From Gallionella sp. (lineage in GTDB: Bacteria; Pseudomonadota; Gammaproteobacteria; Burkholderiales; Gallionellaceae), in NCBI GenBank assembly GCA_023259035.1, contig JAHFRA010000019.1, forward strand, positions 1 to 54,890: a stretch of DNA of 54,890 nt. The letters are read 5' to 3'. Of this stretch, positions 1 through 11,951 are shown piece by piece. The position numbers and the translations under genes are program-made. Below the pieces are notes generated by a model. It was not told the origin of the DNA and did not search any database. It saw nothing but the letters and a program-made list of their open reading frames with translations. The first letter of the stretch is position 1; the number at the start of each line of letters is the position of its first letter.

Positions 1-1
1 C

Positions 2-214
2 AGCGAAAGCGTGCTGGAGGCCAGCAAGCTGGGGCAGGAAGTGGGGGTGCGCACCAATCTCGATGTGCTGAATGCGCAGCAACAGCTTTATTCGACCCGC
101 CGCGATTTGTATCAGGCCGAATACAACTACCTGATCAGCCAGCTGCGCCTGAAAGCGGCGGTGGGGTCGCTGGGCGAGGAGGGATTAACCAACGTCAATC
201 AGGCGCTTCAATAA
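2..214 (+). CDS. TolC-family outer membrane efflux protein, C-terminal fragment
   Basis: Only the last 70 or so codons are in the window; the gene starts to the left. The visible part contains VGVRTNLDVLNAQQQLY, which matches the conserved helical segment near the end of TolC-type outer membrane channels, where VGTRT-x-VDVLNAQ is typical. Members form trimeric tunnels that connect inner-membrane efflux pumps or type I secretion systems to the outside. The reading frame is open from base 2, so no start can be assigned. Partner pump genes are not visible. The family call is good; the substrate is unknown. Confidence 0.85.
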   Translation, partial: SESVLEASKLGQEVGVRTNLDVLNAQQQLYSTRRDLYQAEYNYLISQLRLKAAVGSLGEEGLTNVNQALQ

Positions 215-316
215 AGCAATTCCACACTCGCTACCGTGCATGAAAGTGGGGTGCGCACGCTCCCGCCAGAACATCTGGATTACGATCCCCCAAACTGGCT
301 GACGGCCAGCATGCCC

Positions 317-1327
<1,011 letters not shown>

Positions 1328-1397
1328 CTAAAAAATTCAGGTTTTGTGGAACTATTCCAGAATCCCTTTATCTGACGTAGCAGATGATGCGAGTCGT

Positions 1398-1488
1398 CTC
1401 CCGTTTCTCCTCCCTGAGCGGGTAGTCTTGGCACTAGGTCGAGACACCTTTGCCCCCAGCTTCCCCCTTTAGCTGGGGGCATTTTTTT
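1398..1488 (+). ncRNA. Putative small RNA with anti-Shine-Dalgarno loop
   Basis: No protein gene occupies this stretch between hemB and engB, but the plus strand can fold into three consecutive hairpins. The first has a CCCG/CGGG stem (1400-1403 with 1419-1422) whose loop carries CTCCTCCC (1407-1414), complementary to a Shine-Dalgarno sequence. The second pairs 1425-1430 with 1440-1445. The third is a strong terminator ending in a T run. This layout resembles the CCUCCUCCC-loop (cuckoo) RNAs and the betaproteobacterial toxic sRNA described in the literature. The 5' end is a guess and the family assignment is inference. Confidence 0.55.
1451..1488 (+). terminator. Rho-independent terminator of the putative small RNA
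   Basis: A perfect 11-bp stem (TGCCCCCAGCT at 1451-1461 with AGCTGGGGGCA at 1471-1481) encloses a 9-base loop and is followed by seven T at 1482-1488. The T run is on the plus strand, where no protein gene precedes it, so it must end a plus-strand transcript. Confidence 0.85.
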
Positions 1489-1529
1489 GTTTTTGCCTAA
1501 AAGCCAAGATGCTGTTTGTATTATGGATT

Positions 1530-2126
1530 TTAGTCTTGAGCAAACCACCCGGCAATCACCGCTTCTGCCTCATCTGCTCCAAGCTTTTTCAGGCTGGAAA
1601 ACAGCTGTACCGAACAAAAAGGAAAGTGCTCCGCAAGGTGCAATTTAACACGATTCAGCGTCATGGTCGCCTGCTGGCGGCTTAGTTTGTCACACTTGGT
1701 GAGCAGCACATGCACCGGTTTTCCGGTAGGCGCGAACCAGTCCAGCATCTGCTCGTCCAGTTCGGTCAGCGGGTGCCGTGCATCCATAATAACCACCAAA
1801 CCACACAATGCTTCGCGTGTCTGTAAATACTGACTCAACAAGCCTTCCCAGTGTGCCTTCACATCCGGCGGCACCTTGGCATAACCATAGCCGGGCAGAT
1901 CCACCAAAAAGCGATTTTCGCCCAAATCAAAATAGTTGAGATGTTGGGTGCGCCCCGGCGTCTTGCTTGTGTAGGCCAGCCGCACATGATTAGCCAGCGT
2001 GTTGATCGCGCTCGACTTGCCCGCGTTGGAGCGCCCGACGAACGCCACTTCTCTGCCGCCGTGCTGTGGCAAATCTTTCAGGTGATTGACGGTAGTGAAG
2101 AACGCCGCCTGCGAGAATAGTCCCAT
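1530..2126 (-). CDS. engB: Ribosome biogenesis GTP-binding protein EngB (YihA/YsxC)
   Basis: Essential P-loop GTPase involved in maturation of the large ribosomal subunit. All nucleotide-binding motifs are seen in order: G1 GRSNAGKS near residue 32, G3 DLPGYG near 77, G4 TKCD near 144, and an SSLKKLG stretch in the G5 position. The length of 198 residues is normal. The start codon overlaps the hemL stop by one base (TAATG), so translation is probably coupled to hemL. Confidence 0.95.
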   Translation of the reverse strand: MGLFSQAAFFTTVNHLKDLPQHGGREVAFVGRSNAGKSSAINTLANHVRLAYTSKTPGRTQHLNYFDLGENRFLVDLPGYGYAKVPPDVKAHWEGLLSQYLQTREALCGLVVIMDARHPLTELDEQMLDWFAPTGKPVHVLLTKCDKLSRQQATMTLNRVKLHLAEHFPFCSVQLFSSLKKLGADEAEAVIAGWFAQD

Positions 2127-3424
2127 TACCAGTTGGCGAAAATCTTGTCGGCGGCAGCGACCGTTGCGGCGATATCCGCATCGCTATGCGCGGCGGAGAC
2201 GAAACCCGCCTCGAACGCCGACGGTGCGAGGTAGTGTCCCGCATCCAGCATCGCGTGGAAGAAACGGCTGAACGCCTCCTTGTCGCAGCTCATCACCTCG
2301 GCATAGCTGGTCGGCAGCGACTTGCTGAAATACAGGCCGAACATGCCGCCCACGGATTGCGCGCAGAACGGGATGCCGTGTTTTTTTGCCGCAGCAGTCA
2401 AACCTCCGGTGAGCTGTTGCGCCAGTTGCGCCAGGCGTTCGTAGAAACCGGTTTGCTGCACCAGTTTCAGCGTGGCCAACCCGGCCGCCACCGCGACCGG
2501 ATTGCCGGACAGCGTACCGGCCTGATACACCGGGCCGAGCGGAGCAAGGCATTGCATGATGTCGCGCCGCCCGCCGAACGCTGCCGCAGGCAGGCCGCCG
2601 CCCATCACCTTGCCGAGCGTGACCAGATCGGGCTTGATGCCATAATGGCCCTGCGCGCCTTGCAGGCCGACGCGGAAGCCGGTCATCACCTCATCGAGGA
2701 TCAGCACCGCGCCGTGTTTGGTGCACAGGTTGCGCATGGCTTGCAGAAACTCCGGCTTGGGCGCGATCAGATTCATATTGCCCGCCACCGGCTCGACGAT
2801 CACCGCCGCGATCTCGTTGCCCATTGCGGCGAAGGCTTTCTCCAACCCGGCCGCATCGTTGTAGTCCAGCACCGTGGTCAGCGCCGCGATCTCGGCGGGT
2901 ACGCCGGAAGAGCTCGGCTGGCCGAAAGTCAGCGCGCCGGAACCGGCCTTGACTAGCAGGCCGTCGGAATGGCCGTGGTAGCAGCCTTCGAATTTGACGA
3001 TGCGCGAACGCCCGGTAAAGCCGCGCGCCAAGCGGATCGCCGTCATCGTTGCCTCGGTGCCAGAACTCACCAGACGCACCATTTCCAAGCTCGGCAGCAA
3101 CTTGCACAACAGCTTCGCCAGCTCCAGTTCGGCCGCAGTCGGCGCGCCGAAACCCAAGCCCTGTGCCGCCGCATCCTGCACCGCCTTGACCACTTCGGGA
3201 TGGCAATGCCCGACGATCATCGGCCCCCACGAGCCGACGTAATCGGTATATTTTTTGTCGTCCGCATCCCACACGTAAGCGCCCTGCCCGCGCTGAAAAA
3301 ACAGCGGTGTGCCGCCCACCGAGCGGAATGCGCGCACCGGTGAATTCACGCCGCCGGGAATAATTTTTTGCGATTCATCAAAAAGGGATTCATTATTGGA
3401 AACCTTGGGATTGTGCGAAGTCAT
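2126..3424 (-). CDS. hemL: Glutamate-1-semialdehyde 2,1-aminomutase
   Basis: PLP enzyme that converts glutamate-1-semialdehyde to 5-aminolevulinate, the entry of the C5 haem pathway and the supplier of HemB. The 432-residue protein shows the gene family's [10 protein letters not shown] start, the PLP aspartate in [11 protein letters not shown] (D244), and the Schiff-base lysine in [11 protein letters not shown] (K272). It is a class III aminotransferase fold of usual length. The gene shares one base with engB downstream, and thiE follows 26 bases upstream on the same strand. Confidence 0.97.
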   Translation of the reverse strand: MTSHNPKVSNNESLFDESQKIIPGGVNSPVRAFRSVGGTPLFFQRGQGAYVWDADDKKYTDYVGSWGPMIVGHCHPEVVKAVQDAAAQGLGFGAPTAAELELAKLLCKLLPSLEMVRLVSSGTEATMTAIRLARGFTGRSRIVKFEGCYHGHSDGLLVKAGSGALTFGQPSSSGVPAEIAALTTVLDYNDAAGLEKAFAAMGNEIAAVIVEPVAGNMNLIAPKPEFLQAMRNLCTKHGAVLILDEVMTGFRVGLQGAQGHYGIKPDLVTLGKVMGGGLPAAAFGGRRDIMQCLAPLGPVYQAGTLSGNPVAVAAGLATLKLVQQTGFYERLAQLAQQLTGGLTAAAKKHGIPFCAQSVGGMFGLYFSKSLPTSYAEVMSCDKEAFSRFFHAMLDAGHYLAPSAFEAGFVSAAHSDADIAATVAAADKIFANW

Positions 3425-3450
3425 GTTGCGTCTTTCTTGGCTAAATAATT

Positions 3451-4101
3451 TTAAGGAAACTTCAAATTTGAAAATTGCCGCGCCGCTTCCTGAATATCCG
3501 GCGCATCAAACAGCGCCGAAATCACCGCCAGCGCATTTGCGCCCGCGTCCAGCAACTGCGTGCCATTCTGTACGGTGATGCCGCCGATCGCCACCAGCGA
3601 CACCGCAAGTTCGCGGCGTGCCTGACGCAGCAAATCGGGCGTTGCAACTACCGCTTCGGGCTTCACCGTGGAACAAAAAAAACTGCCAAATGCCACGTAA
3701 TCCGCGCCTTGCCGCACTGCCTCATGCGCCAGCGCCAAGCGATTATAGCAAGACACGCCGATGATTTTATCGCTGCCCAGCAGCTTGCGCGCCGCTGCCA
3801 CACTGCCATCTGCGCCACCCAGATGCACGCCGTCGGCATCCGCTTGCCGCGCCAGCGCTGCGTCATCATTGACGATCAGCGCCACGGAGAATTCGCGCGT
3901 CAGCCCGCACAACGCGTCGGCCTGCTCCAGGCGCAACGCCGCAGCGGCAATCTTGTTGCGGTACTGCACTACCCGCGCACCACCGAGCAATGCCAGGCGC
4001 ACCTTGCGCAGCAATTCTGCCGTATCAACTTCGTCCGGCGTAATTACATACAACCCGCTAACGGCCGGTTGAAGAACCCGGCAAGATTCAACTCTTCCCA
4101 C
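3451..4101 (-). CDS. thiE: Thiamine-phosphate synthase
   Basis: Joins HMP pyrophosphate and the thiazole phosphate to give thiamine monophosphate. The protein has the expected TIM-barrel features: GLYVITPDE near residue 16, QYRNK for pyrophosphate binding near 46, DGVHLGG near 90, VAFGSFF near 137 and VAIGGI near 170. At 216 residues it is normal. The first ten or so residues are not conserved, so the true start may be slightly later. thiD lies 99 bases upstream on the same strand, so the two thiamine genes may be transcribed together. Confidence 0.93.
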   Translation of the reverse strand: MGRVESCRVLQPAVSGLYVITPDEVDTAELLRKVRLALLGGARVVQYRNKIAAAALRLEQADALCGLTREFSVALIVNDDAALARQADADGVHLGGADGSVAAARKLLGSDKIIGVSCYNRLALAHEAVRQGADYVAFGSFFCSTVKPEAVVATPDLLRQARRELAVSLVAIGGITVQNGTQLLDAGANALAVISALFDAPDIQEAARQFSNLKFP

Positions 4102-4119
4102 TTTTCACCATCTCCTCAT

Positions 4120-4144
4120 CGTTCCCATGTCCCGCGTGGGAACG
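4120..4144. repeat. Extragenic palindrome (REP-like hairpin)
   Basis: CGTTCCCA and TGGGAACG form a perfect 8-bp stem around a GC-rich 9-base centre, located between thiD and thiE. Palindromes of the GTTCCCACGC..GCGTGGGAAC type are widespread extragenic repeats in proteobacteria. No T run follows on either strand, so it is not a standard terminator. Only one copy is seen in this window. Confidence 0.55.
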
Positions 4145-4200
4145 ATCAAGCCGAAGGGCCACCACAAGCGGTTAAATGAACAGCATAGCCGCTAACCATG

Positions 4201-5040
4201 TCAATTCGGGCGTTCAGCTTGTGGCTCATCCTCTTCGCCGCGCGCCCAGAATAAACGGTCCGGAATGTGCTGCCCCATACCGGGACGGAAGCCGGCATTC
4301 AGGGTTTGCCAAGTGTATTCCTGCGCCTCCTTGACCGCCTCCGGCACGTCCACGCCCTGCGCCAGCAACGCCGCAATCGCGGCAGTCAAGGTGCAGCCGG
4401 AGCCGTGATAAATCCCCGGCAAGCGCGTCCAACTATCGCTGCTTATTACCCCACGCTCGCTGTACAAGGTATTGATGACCTTGGGCGTTTGTTCGTGCGT
4501 GCCGGTAATCAGCACATACTCGCAACCCATGCGCAATATACGTTTGGCGCACTCTTCCAGAGTCGGGTCGTCCTCTTCATTATCTTCGTCCAGCGCGAGA
4601 CGGCGCGCCTCCATGCTGTTCGGCGTGATGATGGTGGTCTGAGGAATCAACAATTCGCGCATCGCATCCAGCATGTCTTCGTCCGCCAACTCATCGCCGC
4701 GCCCCGATGCCAGCACCGGATCAAGTATCAATGGGATATCGGGATAATCCGCCAGCACCTCAGCTATCGCCGCGATGTTTTCCACACTGCCGAGCAGGCC
4801 AATTTTGAACGCCGCCACCGGCACATCCTCCAGCATCGCGCGCGCCTGATCCACCACCCATTCCGGATCAATCGGCAGCACATCGTCCACTCCGCTGGTA
4901 TCCTGCACAGTAATCGCCGTGACCACTGACAGCGGGTGGCAGCCCATGCTGGAAATGGTCAGCAAGTCAGCCTGCAAACCCGCACCACCGCTGGGATCGG
5001 TTGCGGCAAAACACATTACTAATGGGAAGGGTTCTGGCAT
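4201..5040 (-). CDS. thiD: Hydroxymethylpyrimidine/phosphomethylpyrimidine kinase
   Basis: Phosphorylates HMP and HMP-P to HMP-PP for thiamine synthesis. Ribokinase-like motifs are all present: DPSGGAGLQAD near residue 15, GLLGS near 82, DPVLASGRGD near 107, and the anion-hole/catalytic GSGCTL near 215. The protein (279 residues) has an acidic insertion near residue 150 (DEDNEEDD) and a hydrophilic acidic tail, both unusual but outside the active site. It precedes thiE. Confidence 0.94.
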   Translation of the reverse strand: MPEPFPLVMCFAATDPSGGAGLQADLLTISSMGCHPLSVVTAITVQDTSGVDDVLPIDPEWVVDQARAMLEDVPVAAFKIGLLGSVENIAAIAEVLADYPDIPLILDPVLASGRGDELADEDMLDAMRELLIPQTTIITPNSMEARRLALDEDNEEDDPTLEECAKRILRMGCEYVLITGTHEQTPKVINTLYSERGVISSDSWTRLPGIYHGSGCTLTAAIAALLAQGVDVPEAVKEAQEYTWQTLNAGFRPGMGQHIPDRLFWARGEEDEPQAERPN

Positions 5041-5138
5041 GATATAGGTAATGATAAAATATGCGTCTGGCTGCGCATTTTACCCTATATGATCACAACT
5101 ACCGAACAAAGAACAATTTCAAAGATGGCAAGAATCTG

Positions 5139-5522
5139 ATGCGTATCCTGCATACCATGCTGCGTGTAATCGATCTGGAAAAATCGCTCGCCTTCTATAC
5201 CGAAGTGCTTGGCATGAGGCTATTGCGTCGCAGTGACTACCCCGATGGGAAATTTACCCTGGCGTTTGTTGGCTTCAACAACGAAGCCAACAGCGCGGTG
5301 ATCGAGCTCACGCACAACTGGGGCGTAGACAAATATGACATCGGTAACGCCTTCGGCCACATTGCCATTGAAGTGGAAGATGCCTACGCCGCCTGTGAAA
5401 AAATCAAACAGCGCGGCGGCAAAGTCGTGCGCGAAGCGGGGGCGATGAAACACGGCAGTACCGTGATAGCGTTTATCGAAGATCCTGATGGCTACAAGAT
5501 CGAGCTGATTCAGAAAAAATAG
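5139..5522 (+). CDS. gloA: Lactoylglutathione lyase (glyoxalase I)
   Basis: Converts the hemithioacetal of methylglyoxal and glutathione to S-lactoylglutathione. The start at 5139 gives [10 protein letters not shown], the classic N-terminus, and a 127-residue protein; the frame is open further upstream, but those residues are not conserved. Metal ligands H5, E56, H74 and E122 fall at exactly the positions of the nickel-type E. coli enzyme. The gene is divergent from thiD and seems to stand alone. Confidence 0.95.
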   Translation: MRILHTMLRVIDLEKSLAFYTEVLGMRLLRRSDYPDGKFTLAFVGFNNEANSAVIELTHNWGVDKYDIGNAFGHIAIEVEDAYAACEKIKQRGGKVVREAGAMKHGSTVIAFIEDPDGYKIELIQKK

Positions 5523-5659
5523 TCACGCATTCACTGTTGCAAGAGGCCAAACGGCGAAAACCATAGCGACTTGCCTGCCACCGAGAACCCCCAATAAAAA
5601 TAAGCACTGCAAACGTTCGCCAAGCAGCGTGGCGGCAATTCGGTATAATACCGGCACCT

Positions 5660-7030
5660 ATGGCAGATCCAGCAGTAACCAAAGTAATGTTTTCATCCCT
5701 CAATCTCGACCCGCAGATTCTGCGCGCCATTGAAGAAGAGGGCTACACCGAGCCGACGCCGATTCAGGCGCAGGCCATTCCTCACATTCTGGCAAGCCGC
5801 GATCTGATGGCGATGGCGCAGACCGGCACCGGCAAGACGGCGGCTTTCACGCTGCCGTTATTGCAGCGGTTGCTGCCACATGCCAGCACCAGCGCCTCTC
5901 CGGCACGCCACCCGATCCGCGCACTAATTCTGGCGCCGACTCGCGAGCTGGCAATTCAAGTAGAGAAAAGCGTGGAAACCTACTCCAGGCATGTGCCGTT
6001 GCGCTCCACCGTAGTATTTGGCGGCGTCGATATCAAAACGCAGAAACCCGAGCTGATGAAGGGTGTGGAAATTCTGGTGGCAACCCCCGGGCGGTTGCTG
6101 GATCACGTCGAAAGCAGGAACCTGATGCTCAATCAGGTGCAAATACTGATTCTGGACGAGGCGGACCGCATGTTGGACATGGGCTTCATGCCCGATCTCA
6201 AGCGCATCCTCACGCTGCTGCCCAAACAACGCCAGACCCTGCTGTTCTCGGCCACGTTCTCCGACGACATCAAGAAGCTCGCGCAGGATTTTCTGGTCAA
6301 CCCCGTCACAGTCGAGGCGGAGCGCCGCAACACGGCGGCGGAAACCGTCACGCAATCCGTTCTGATGGTAGACCATGACAACAAATTCGACGTACTGGCC
6401 GATCTGCTTCGCTCTCGCGGGCTTGCTAGCCAAGCGCTGGTCTTTACCCGCACCAAGCTGACTGCGGCGCGGGTGGCGCGCAAGCTGGATCGCGAAGGCA
6501 TTCCCTCAGATGCCATTCACGGCGACAAAACCCAACTGGAGCGCATCAAGGCGCTGGATGCGTTCAAGGAAGGCAAGATCACCGCGCTGGTAGCGACCGA
6601 CGTTGCCGCACGCGGACTGGATATCGACCAGTTGCCGCTGGTGGTCAATTACGAACTGCCGACCAATGCCGAAGACTATGTTCACCGCATCGGGCGCACC
6701 GGTCGCGCGGGTGCCAGCGGCGAAGCAATATCGCTGGTGGATGGAGAAGAAGAACGGCGGCTCGTGGAAATCGAGAAGTTGCTCAAACGCGAATTTCCGC
6801 GCGAACATGCGAAAGTCTCGCCCGCTTCGCGTATCTCCTCAAGCCATCGTCCTGCCAAGCCAGCCGCGCATGTGTATGTCAAAAAAACTGCCCCGGTAGA
6901 CGACTGGTTCCTCAAACCGTATGAACCTTCCCCGGCTACCGTAAAAATCGAGGAGCAGCCTGCTCCCAATCAGGACAAACCAAAAAAACAAATCGCCGCA
7001 TTGCTGTGCAAGCCGTCAATTCGGCACTAA
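5660..7030 (+). CDS. DEAD-box ATP-dependent RNA helicase, RhlE type
   Basis: RNA helicase probably acting in ribosome assembly or RNA turnover. Motifs in order: Q motif GYTEPTPIQ, motif [33 protein letters not shown] and HRIGRTGR, then a basic, low-complexity tail from about residue 385. The alternative start at 5684 ([10 protein letters not shown]) fits RhlE N-termini better. A TATAAT box at 5644-5649 would place the transcript start close to base 5656, which also favours 5684. RhlE is the closest type by its N-terminus; the exact paralogue is not settled. Confidence 0.93.
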   Translation: MADPAVTKVMFSSLNLDPQILRAIEEEGYTEPTPIQAQAIPHILASRDLMAMAQTGTGKTAAFTLPLLQRLLPHASTSASPARHPIRALILAPTRELAIQVEKSVETYSRHVPLRSTVVFGGVDIKTQKPELMKGVEILVATPGRLLDHVESRNLMLNQVQILILDEADRMLDMGFMPDLKRILTLLPKQRQTLLFSATFSDDIKKLAQDFLVNPVTVEAERRNTAAETVTQSVLMVDHDNKFDVLADLLRSRGLASQALVFTRTKLTAARVARKLDREGIPSDAIHGDKTQLERIKALDAFKEGKITALVATDVAARGLDIDQLPLVVNYELPTNAEDYVHRIGRTGRAGASGEAISLVDGEEERRLVEIEKLLKREFPREHAKVSPASRISSSHRPAKPAAHVYVKKTAPVDDWFLKPYEPSPATVKIEEQPAPNQDKPKKQIAALLCKPSIRH

Positions 7031-7126
7031 ACACTTTGCTCACGCAGCCAGTCAAGATTAATCTCTTTGAGTTCAATTCACCGCTCCTTGGAGCGAAAGC
7101 CAGCAGTCCGAGGAGCTCGGTTAATA

Positions 7127-7157
7127 CCCCGCAGCTTGCTGCGGGGGTGCTTTATTT
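7127..7157 (+). terminator. Hairpin terminator after the helicase gene
   Basis: CCCCGCAG (7127-7134) pairs with CTGCGGGG (7139-7146) around a four-base loop, followed by a T-rich stretch (TTTATTT at 7151-7157). The tail is imperfect. The rest of 7031-7321, up to ubiE, holds no recognisable gene. Confidence 0.6.
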
Positions 7158-7321
7158 GTGACTATTCAACAACGGAAACGCAGAATGTTTGTGATGAATT
7201 GACGTAATCAACGAGTAGCCTGACAGCAAGGTTACTGCACCATTTGAAAATCTAAAAACGCGTACTTCTCTCATGATGCATATCCATCGTGGCAATATCA
7301 GCCCGACAGTCAAGAATGCTA

Positions 7322-8056
7322 TTACAGCTTATATCCCCGATGTACGGCTACCACGCCGCCGGTCAGGTTGAAGTATTCGACGCGCCTTAGCCCGGCCTCT
7401 TCGATCATATTCTTCAACTCTTCCTGCCCCGGATGCATGCGGATGGACTCGGCGAGATAGCGGTAGCTGTCAGCATCGTTGGCAATGATTTCACCGATTT
7501 TTGGCAACAGCTTGAAGGAGTAGGCATCATACAACTGTTCCAGCGTTTTCCATACTTTGGAGAATTCCAGCACGATTAGCCGTCCGCCCGGCTTGAGCAC
7601 GCGTTGCATGTCACGCAGCGCCGCTTCCTTGTGCGTGACATTGCGCAGACCGAAGGCGATGCTGACGCAATCAAAGTGGTTGTCGGGGAAGGGTAGATGC
7701 TCGGCATCGCATTGTGCGACTGGTGCGATGACGCCTTCGTCGAGCAGGCGGTCGCGGCCGACGCTCAGCATCGCGTTGTTGATGTCGGTGAGCACAACCT
7801 GTCCGCCGCTGCCGACTTTCTTCAGAAACAGCCGCGACATATCTCCCGAGCCGCCCGCCACGTCCAGCACGCGCTGTCCCTCGCGCACGCCGCTGATGCC
7901 GACCGCAAAGCGCTTCCACAAACGATGCAACCCGACCGACATCAGATCGTTCATTATGTCGTAATTATCGGCAACGGAATTAAACACGCCCGCGACGCGC
8001 TTGGCCTTTTCTGTTTCATCAACAGTCTCAAAACCAAAGTGCGTGGTCTTGCTCAT
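7322..8056 (-). CDS. ubiE: Demethylmenaquinone/2-methoxy-6-polyprenyl-benzoquinol methyltransferase
   Basis: SAM-dependent C-methylation in ubiquinone (and menaquinone) synthesis. The start at 8056 ([10 protein letters not shown]) is chosen because a GGAG lies nine bases upstream and UbiE proteins begin this way; the frame runs further back without conserved sequence. Visible motifs are [13 protein letters not shown] near residue 38, the SAM motif LDVAGGSGD near 65, and the family signature FGLRNVTH near 140. It is the last gene of a run that includes a DUF971 gene and rfaE2, all on the minus strand. Confidence 0.95.
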   Translation of the reverse strand: MSKTTHFGFETVDETEKAKRVAGVFNSVADNYDIMNDLMSVGLHRLWKRFAVGISGVREGQRVLDVAGGSGDMSRLFLKKVGSGGQVVLTDINNAMLSVGRDRLLDEGVIAPVAQCDAEHLPFPDNHFDCVSIAFGLRNVTHKEAALRDMQRVLKPGGRLIVLEFSKVWKTLEQLYDAYSFKLLPKIGEIIANDADSYRYLAESIRMHPGQEELKNMIEEAGLRRVEYFNLTGGVVAVHRGYKL

Positions 8057-8072
8057 GGTCTGCTCCGGTGGT

Positions 8073-8471
8073 TCATCGCCCGCAGTTGTGCGGTTTATGG
8101 CTGGCCGCATCGTGCGGGCGAGGCTCGCGGCTTTCGCCTGCTGCTTCCAGTTGCTTCAGGTAATTTTGCCACATTGCATCCTGATTTTCGCCCAGATCGT
8201 GCAGGTATTCCCAAGGGTAAAGGCCGCTGTCGTGGCCGTCGTCGAAGGTCATTTTGAGGGCATAGCTGCCCACTGGTTCCAGGTTAAGCAGATTCACGTT
8301 TCGCTTGCCGACCTGCAACACTTCCTGCCCGGCACCGTGTCCGCGCACTTCGGCAGAGGGCGAATGCACGCGCAGGAATTCGAAAGGCAGGCGGTAACGA
8401 GTGCCGTCGTCGAAGGCGATTTCCAGCTGTCTGGATTGCTGGTGCAAGGTGATTTCTGTTGGATTGGTCAT
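8073..8471 (-). CDS. DUF971 / GBBH-like N-terminal domain protein
   Basis: A 132-residue protein made of one small domain like the N-terminal domain of gamma-butyrobetaine hydroxylase (DUF971): [15 protein letters not shown] near residue 28 and SGLYPWEYL near 82 are typical. The oxygenase part is absent, as usual in this bacterial family. In many betaproteobacteria the gene sits next to ubiE, as here, 16 bases apart. The function is not known; a role in Fe-S or quinone metabolism would be a guess. Confidence 0.85.
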   Translation of the reverse strand: MTNPTEITLHQQSRQLEIAFDDGTRYRLPFEFLRVHSPSAEVRGHGAGQEVLQVGKRNVNLLNLEPVGSYALKMTFDDGHDSGLYPWEYLHDLGENQDAMWQNYLKQLEAAGESREPRPHDAASHKPHNCGR

Positions 8472-8473
8472 GG

Positions 8474-8962
8474 TTATTTCAATGTACGTATTTTTTTTAG
8501 CAATGCGGTAGTGGAACGTTGATGCAGAAACGGGATGCTGTGTGTCGTGCCGCCCCAGCCTTGCACTTCGCGCGCGCCGACAATTTTGTCCGGCGCCCAG
8601 TCGCCGCCTTTTACCAGCACATCCGGACGACAGGCGAGGATTAAACTCAGCGGCGTATCTTCGTCGAACGGCACTACCAGATCGACCGCCTGCAGCGCGG
8701 CCAGCACGGCCATGCGATCTTCCTGTGAATTCAGCGGGCGATCCCCGCCTTTGCCCAGCCGTTTAACCGAAGCGTCGCTGTTTACCCCCACTACCAGCGC
8801 TGCCCCCAGGGTTCGCGCTTGCGCAAGATATGTCACATGGCCGCGATGCAACACATCGAAGCAGCCGTTGGTGAACACCAGCGGACGCGGCAATGTGGTT
8901 ACGCGCGCGACGAGCTCGCCCATCCGGCAGAGTTTGTTTTCGAATTCCGGTGCCGGATACAT
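8474..8962 (-). CDS. rfaE2: D-glycero-beta-D-manno-heptose 1-phosphate adenylyltransferase
   Basis: Transfers AMP to heptose 1-phosphate in the synthesis of ADP-heptose for the LPS inner core. The protein (162 residues) corresponds to the C-terminal half of HldE; the kinase half is not attached. Nucleotidyltransferase motifs are [14 protein letters not shown] (residues 30-43, with the HxGH site) and the [10 protein letters not shown] tail. The stop lies two bases from the next start. The phosphoheptose isomerase gene gmhA is two genes upstream on the same strand. Confidence 0.93.
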   Translation of the reverse strand: MYPAPEFENKLCRMGELVARVTTLPRPLVFTNGCFDVLHRGHVTYLAQARTLGAALVVGVNSDASVKRLGKGGDRPLNSQEDRMAVLAALQAVDLVVPFDEDTPLSLILACRPDVLVKGGDWAPDKIVGAREVQGWGGTTHSIPFLHQRSTTALLKKIRTLK

Positions 8963-8965
8963 GCC

Positions 8966-10445
<1,480 letters not shown>

Positions 10446-10805
10446 TCAAGCCTCAAACGCATTTTTGAGCCATTGCACGTTATTGCCCAGCACATCGTCC
10501 ATCAATACGGCATCAAAACGGCATGGCGGCATACGTTCGAGGTTGGCAAGGTATTGCTGTGCGGTACGGATAATACGTTGCTGCTTGCGTGCGTCGATAC
10601 TGGCTGCAGCACCACCAAAATTAGCGTTACGTCGCAAGCGCACCTCAACAAATACCAGCGTTGCGTTGTCCTGCATGATCAAATCAATTTCTCCAAAGCG
10701 ACCGCGATAATTTTTCGCGATAATTTCTAAGCCATTTTGCTGCAGGTATTGCGCTGCCCATTGTTCGGCCCCCGCACCCGGGGAGCTTCTGGTTAATTTG
10801 AGCAT
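10446..10805 (-). CDS. yraN: UPF0102 family protein YraN
   Basis: Small nuclease-like protein of the Holliday-junction-resolvase fold. The 119-residue sequence carries the conserved core: GAGAEQWAAQYL near residue 10, NYRGRFGEIDLI near 32, VFVEVRLR near 51, and KQQRI near 74. The activity is not established for the family. It lies between lpoA (36 bases upstream) and gmhA, in the same order as in enterobacteria. Confidence 0.93.
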   Translation of the reverse strand: MLKLTRSSPGAGAEQWAAQYLQQNGLEIIAKNYRGRFGEIDLIMQDNATLVFVEVRLRRNANFGGAAASIDARKQQRIIRTAQQYLANLERMPPCRFDAVLMDDVLGNNVQWLKNAFEA

Positions 10806-10841
10806 GACCGCGTGCTTGGGCTTAGCCAGAGGCTCCCAAGT

Positions 10842-11951
10842 TCATGGCTTGCTGAAAACATGATCAGCGAATATCGGTATAGCCTGGAATGTCTGCGGGC
10901 TCTGCGGTTGCGCGCGCCCTTGTGACAACACTGCCGGAATTGCCACGCGCTGGAAAACATGCCCGTAAAGTTGTATATCGCCACTGACCCCGTCCAGCGG
11001 AAGCGCAGTATGAATCTTGTTGTCAAGCAGCAATTGGATCAGGCGGAATGCGTCTATGCCCAGCGCATAAAGCCGCTCGCGGTCTGCGGAAAGCGGCGGA
11101 TCGGCACGCGGATAGGCCATCACAGCGGGGTGATCGGCTTGCAATAACCACGGCATATCGACAAAACGGATGCCGTTCAGGTCGTAATTGGTCAGGGAAT
11201 CGTCGTTACCGACAAAGATTTGTGAGGTGGCATAAATCGGCAATTTGTTGAGCAGATAAGGGCAAATCAGACGCGCTTTTTCGGCATCTGCGGCGAGAAA
11301 TATAGCCGTGTCAGGCATATCGGCGATATCTGCGAGCACTGTGCGATCGCCGTTGAATTCAATCTCGCGCAGTATTACTCCACCCAAGCCATTCCACTCT
11401 TCCTCAAAAGCGAATTGCAAGCGCTGGGACAGTTTCGTGTGGGTAGCGATGATAATGGCCTGATGCAAACCTTGCTGATTGCCCAGGTGCGCGACTTGTC
11501 TAGCCTCCGCTTCCGCCGCCATGCCAAAGAAATATAACTGGCTGACGGAAGGGTCTTCCGCTACGTTGAGAGCCAGAGTAGGCACGGGGAAACTTTGCTC
11601 TGTTGCCAGCGCGCTTGTTCCGCTGCGGGTCAGCGGGCCTACTACGGCACGCGCGCCGTTGCCGATAGCCTGGTGATACAGCATGGTGATGTCCTTGTCT
11701 TCATCCAAACTGCTATATACCCGTACGGGTAGCCCTTGCCTCTCGATGATGGCGGCAGCCTGAAAACCTTGCCGTACCGTGTCGGCGGCGGAACCGAAAA
11801 TTGCGGATTTCAACGGCAGCAACAGCGCGATATGCGGCTCGGGCTTTTCATCATCTGGCGCAAGCGGCTCGGTGGTGGCGCAAGCAAAACCGCTCACGTA
11901 TAGTGCAAGTAACGTCAAAAGCAAGAGGAAAACACGTTGCATAACCAACAT
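10842..11951 (-). CDS. lpoA: Penicillin-binding protein activator, LpoA-like
   Basis: About 370 residues with an N-terminal signal (hydrophobic residues 8-22, ending SGFACA) and a type 1 periplasmic-binding fold beginning at PHIALLLPLKS. LpoA lipoproteins activate the peptidoglycan synthase PBP1a from the outer membrane. This version has only the C-terminal domain, as in many betaproteobacteria. The cysteine at the end of the signal is not in a perfect lipobox. The start is uncertain: TTG 11957, ATG 11951 and ATG 11942 are in frame; I use 11951. It overlaps the divergent rsmI start by some 15 bases. Confidence 0.85.
   Translation of the reverse strand: MLVMQRVFLLLLTLLALYVSGFACATTEPLAPDDEKPEPHIALLLPLKSAIFGSAADTVRQGFQAAAIIERQGLPVRVYSSLDEDKDITMLYHQAIGNGARAVVGPLTRSGTSALATEQSFPVPTLALNVAEDPSVSQLYFFGMAAEAEARQVAHLGNQQGLHQAIIIATHTKLSQRLQFAFEEEWNGLGGVILREIEFNGDRTVLADIADMPDTAIFLAADAEKARLICPYLLNKLPIYATSQIFVGNDDSLTNYDLNGIRFVDMPWLLQADHPAVMAYPRADPPLSADRERLYALGIDAFRLIQLLLDNKIHTALPLDGVSGDIQLYGHVFQRVAIPAVLSQGRAQPQSPQTFQAIPIFADHVFSKP

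Noticed and set aside
2186..2956. 256-codon plus-strand frame opposite hemL
   Set aside because: Antisense shadow of a gene with all catalytic residues; composition rich in Arg, His and Gln and no motifs.
4120..4144. Palindrome as the thiD terminator
   Set aside because: No T run on either strand after the stem.
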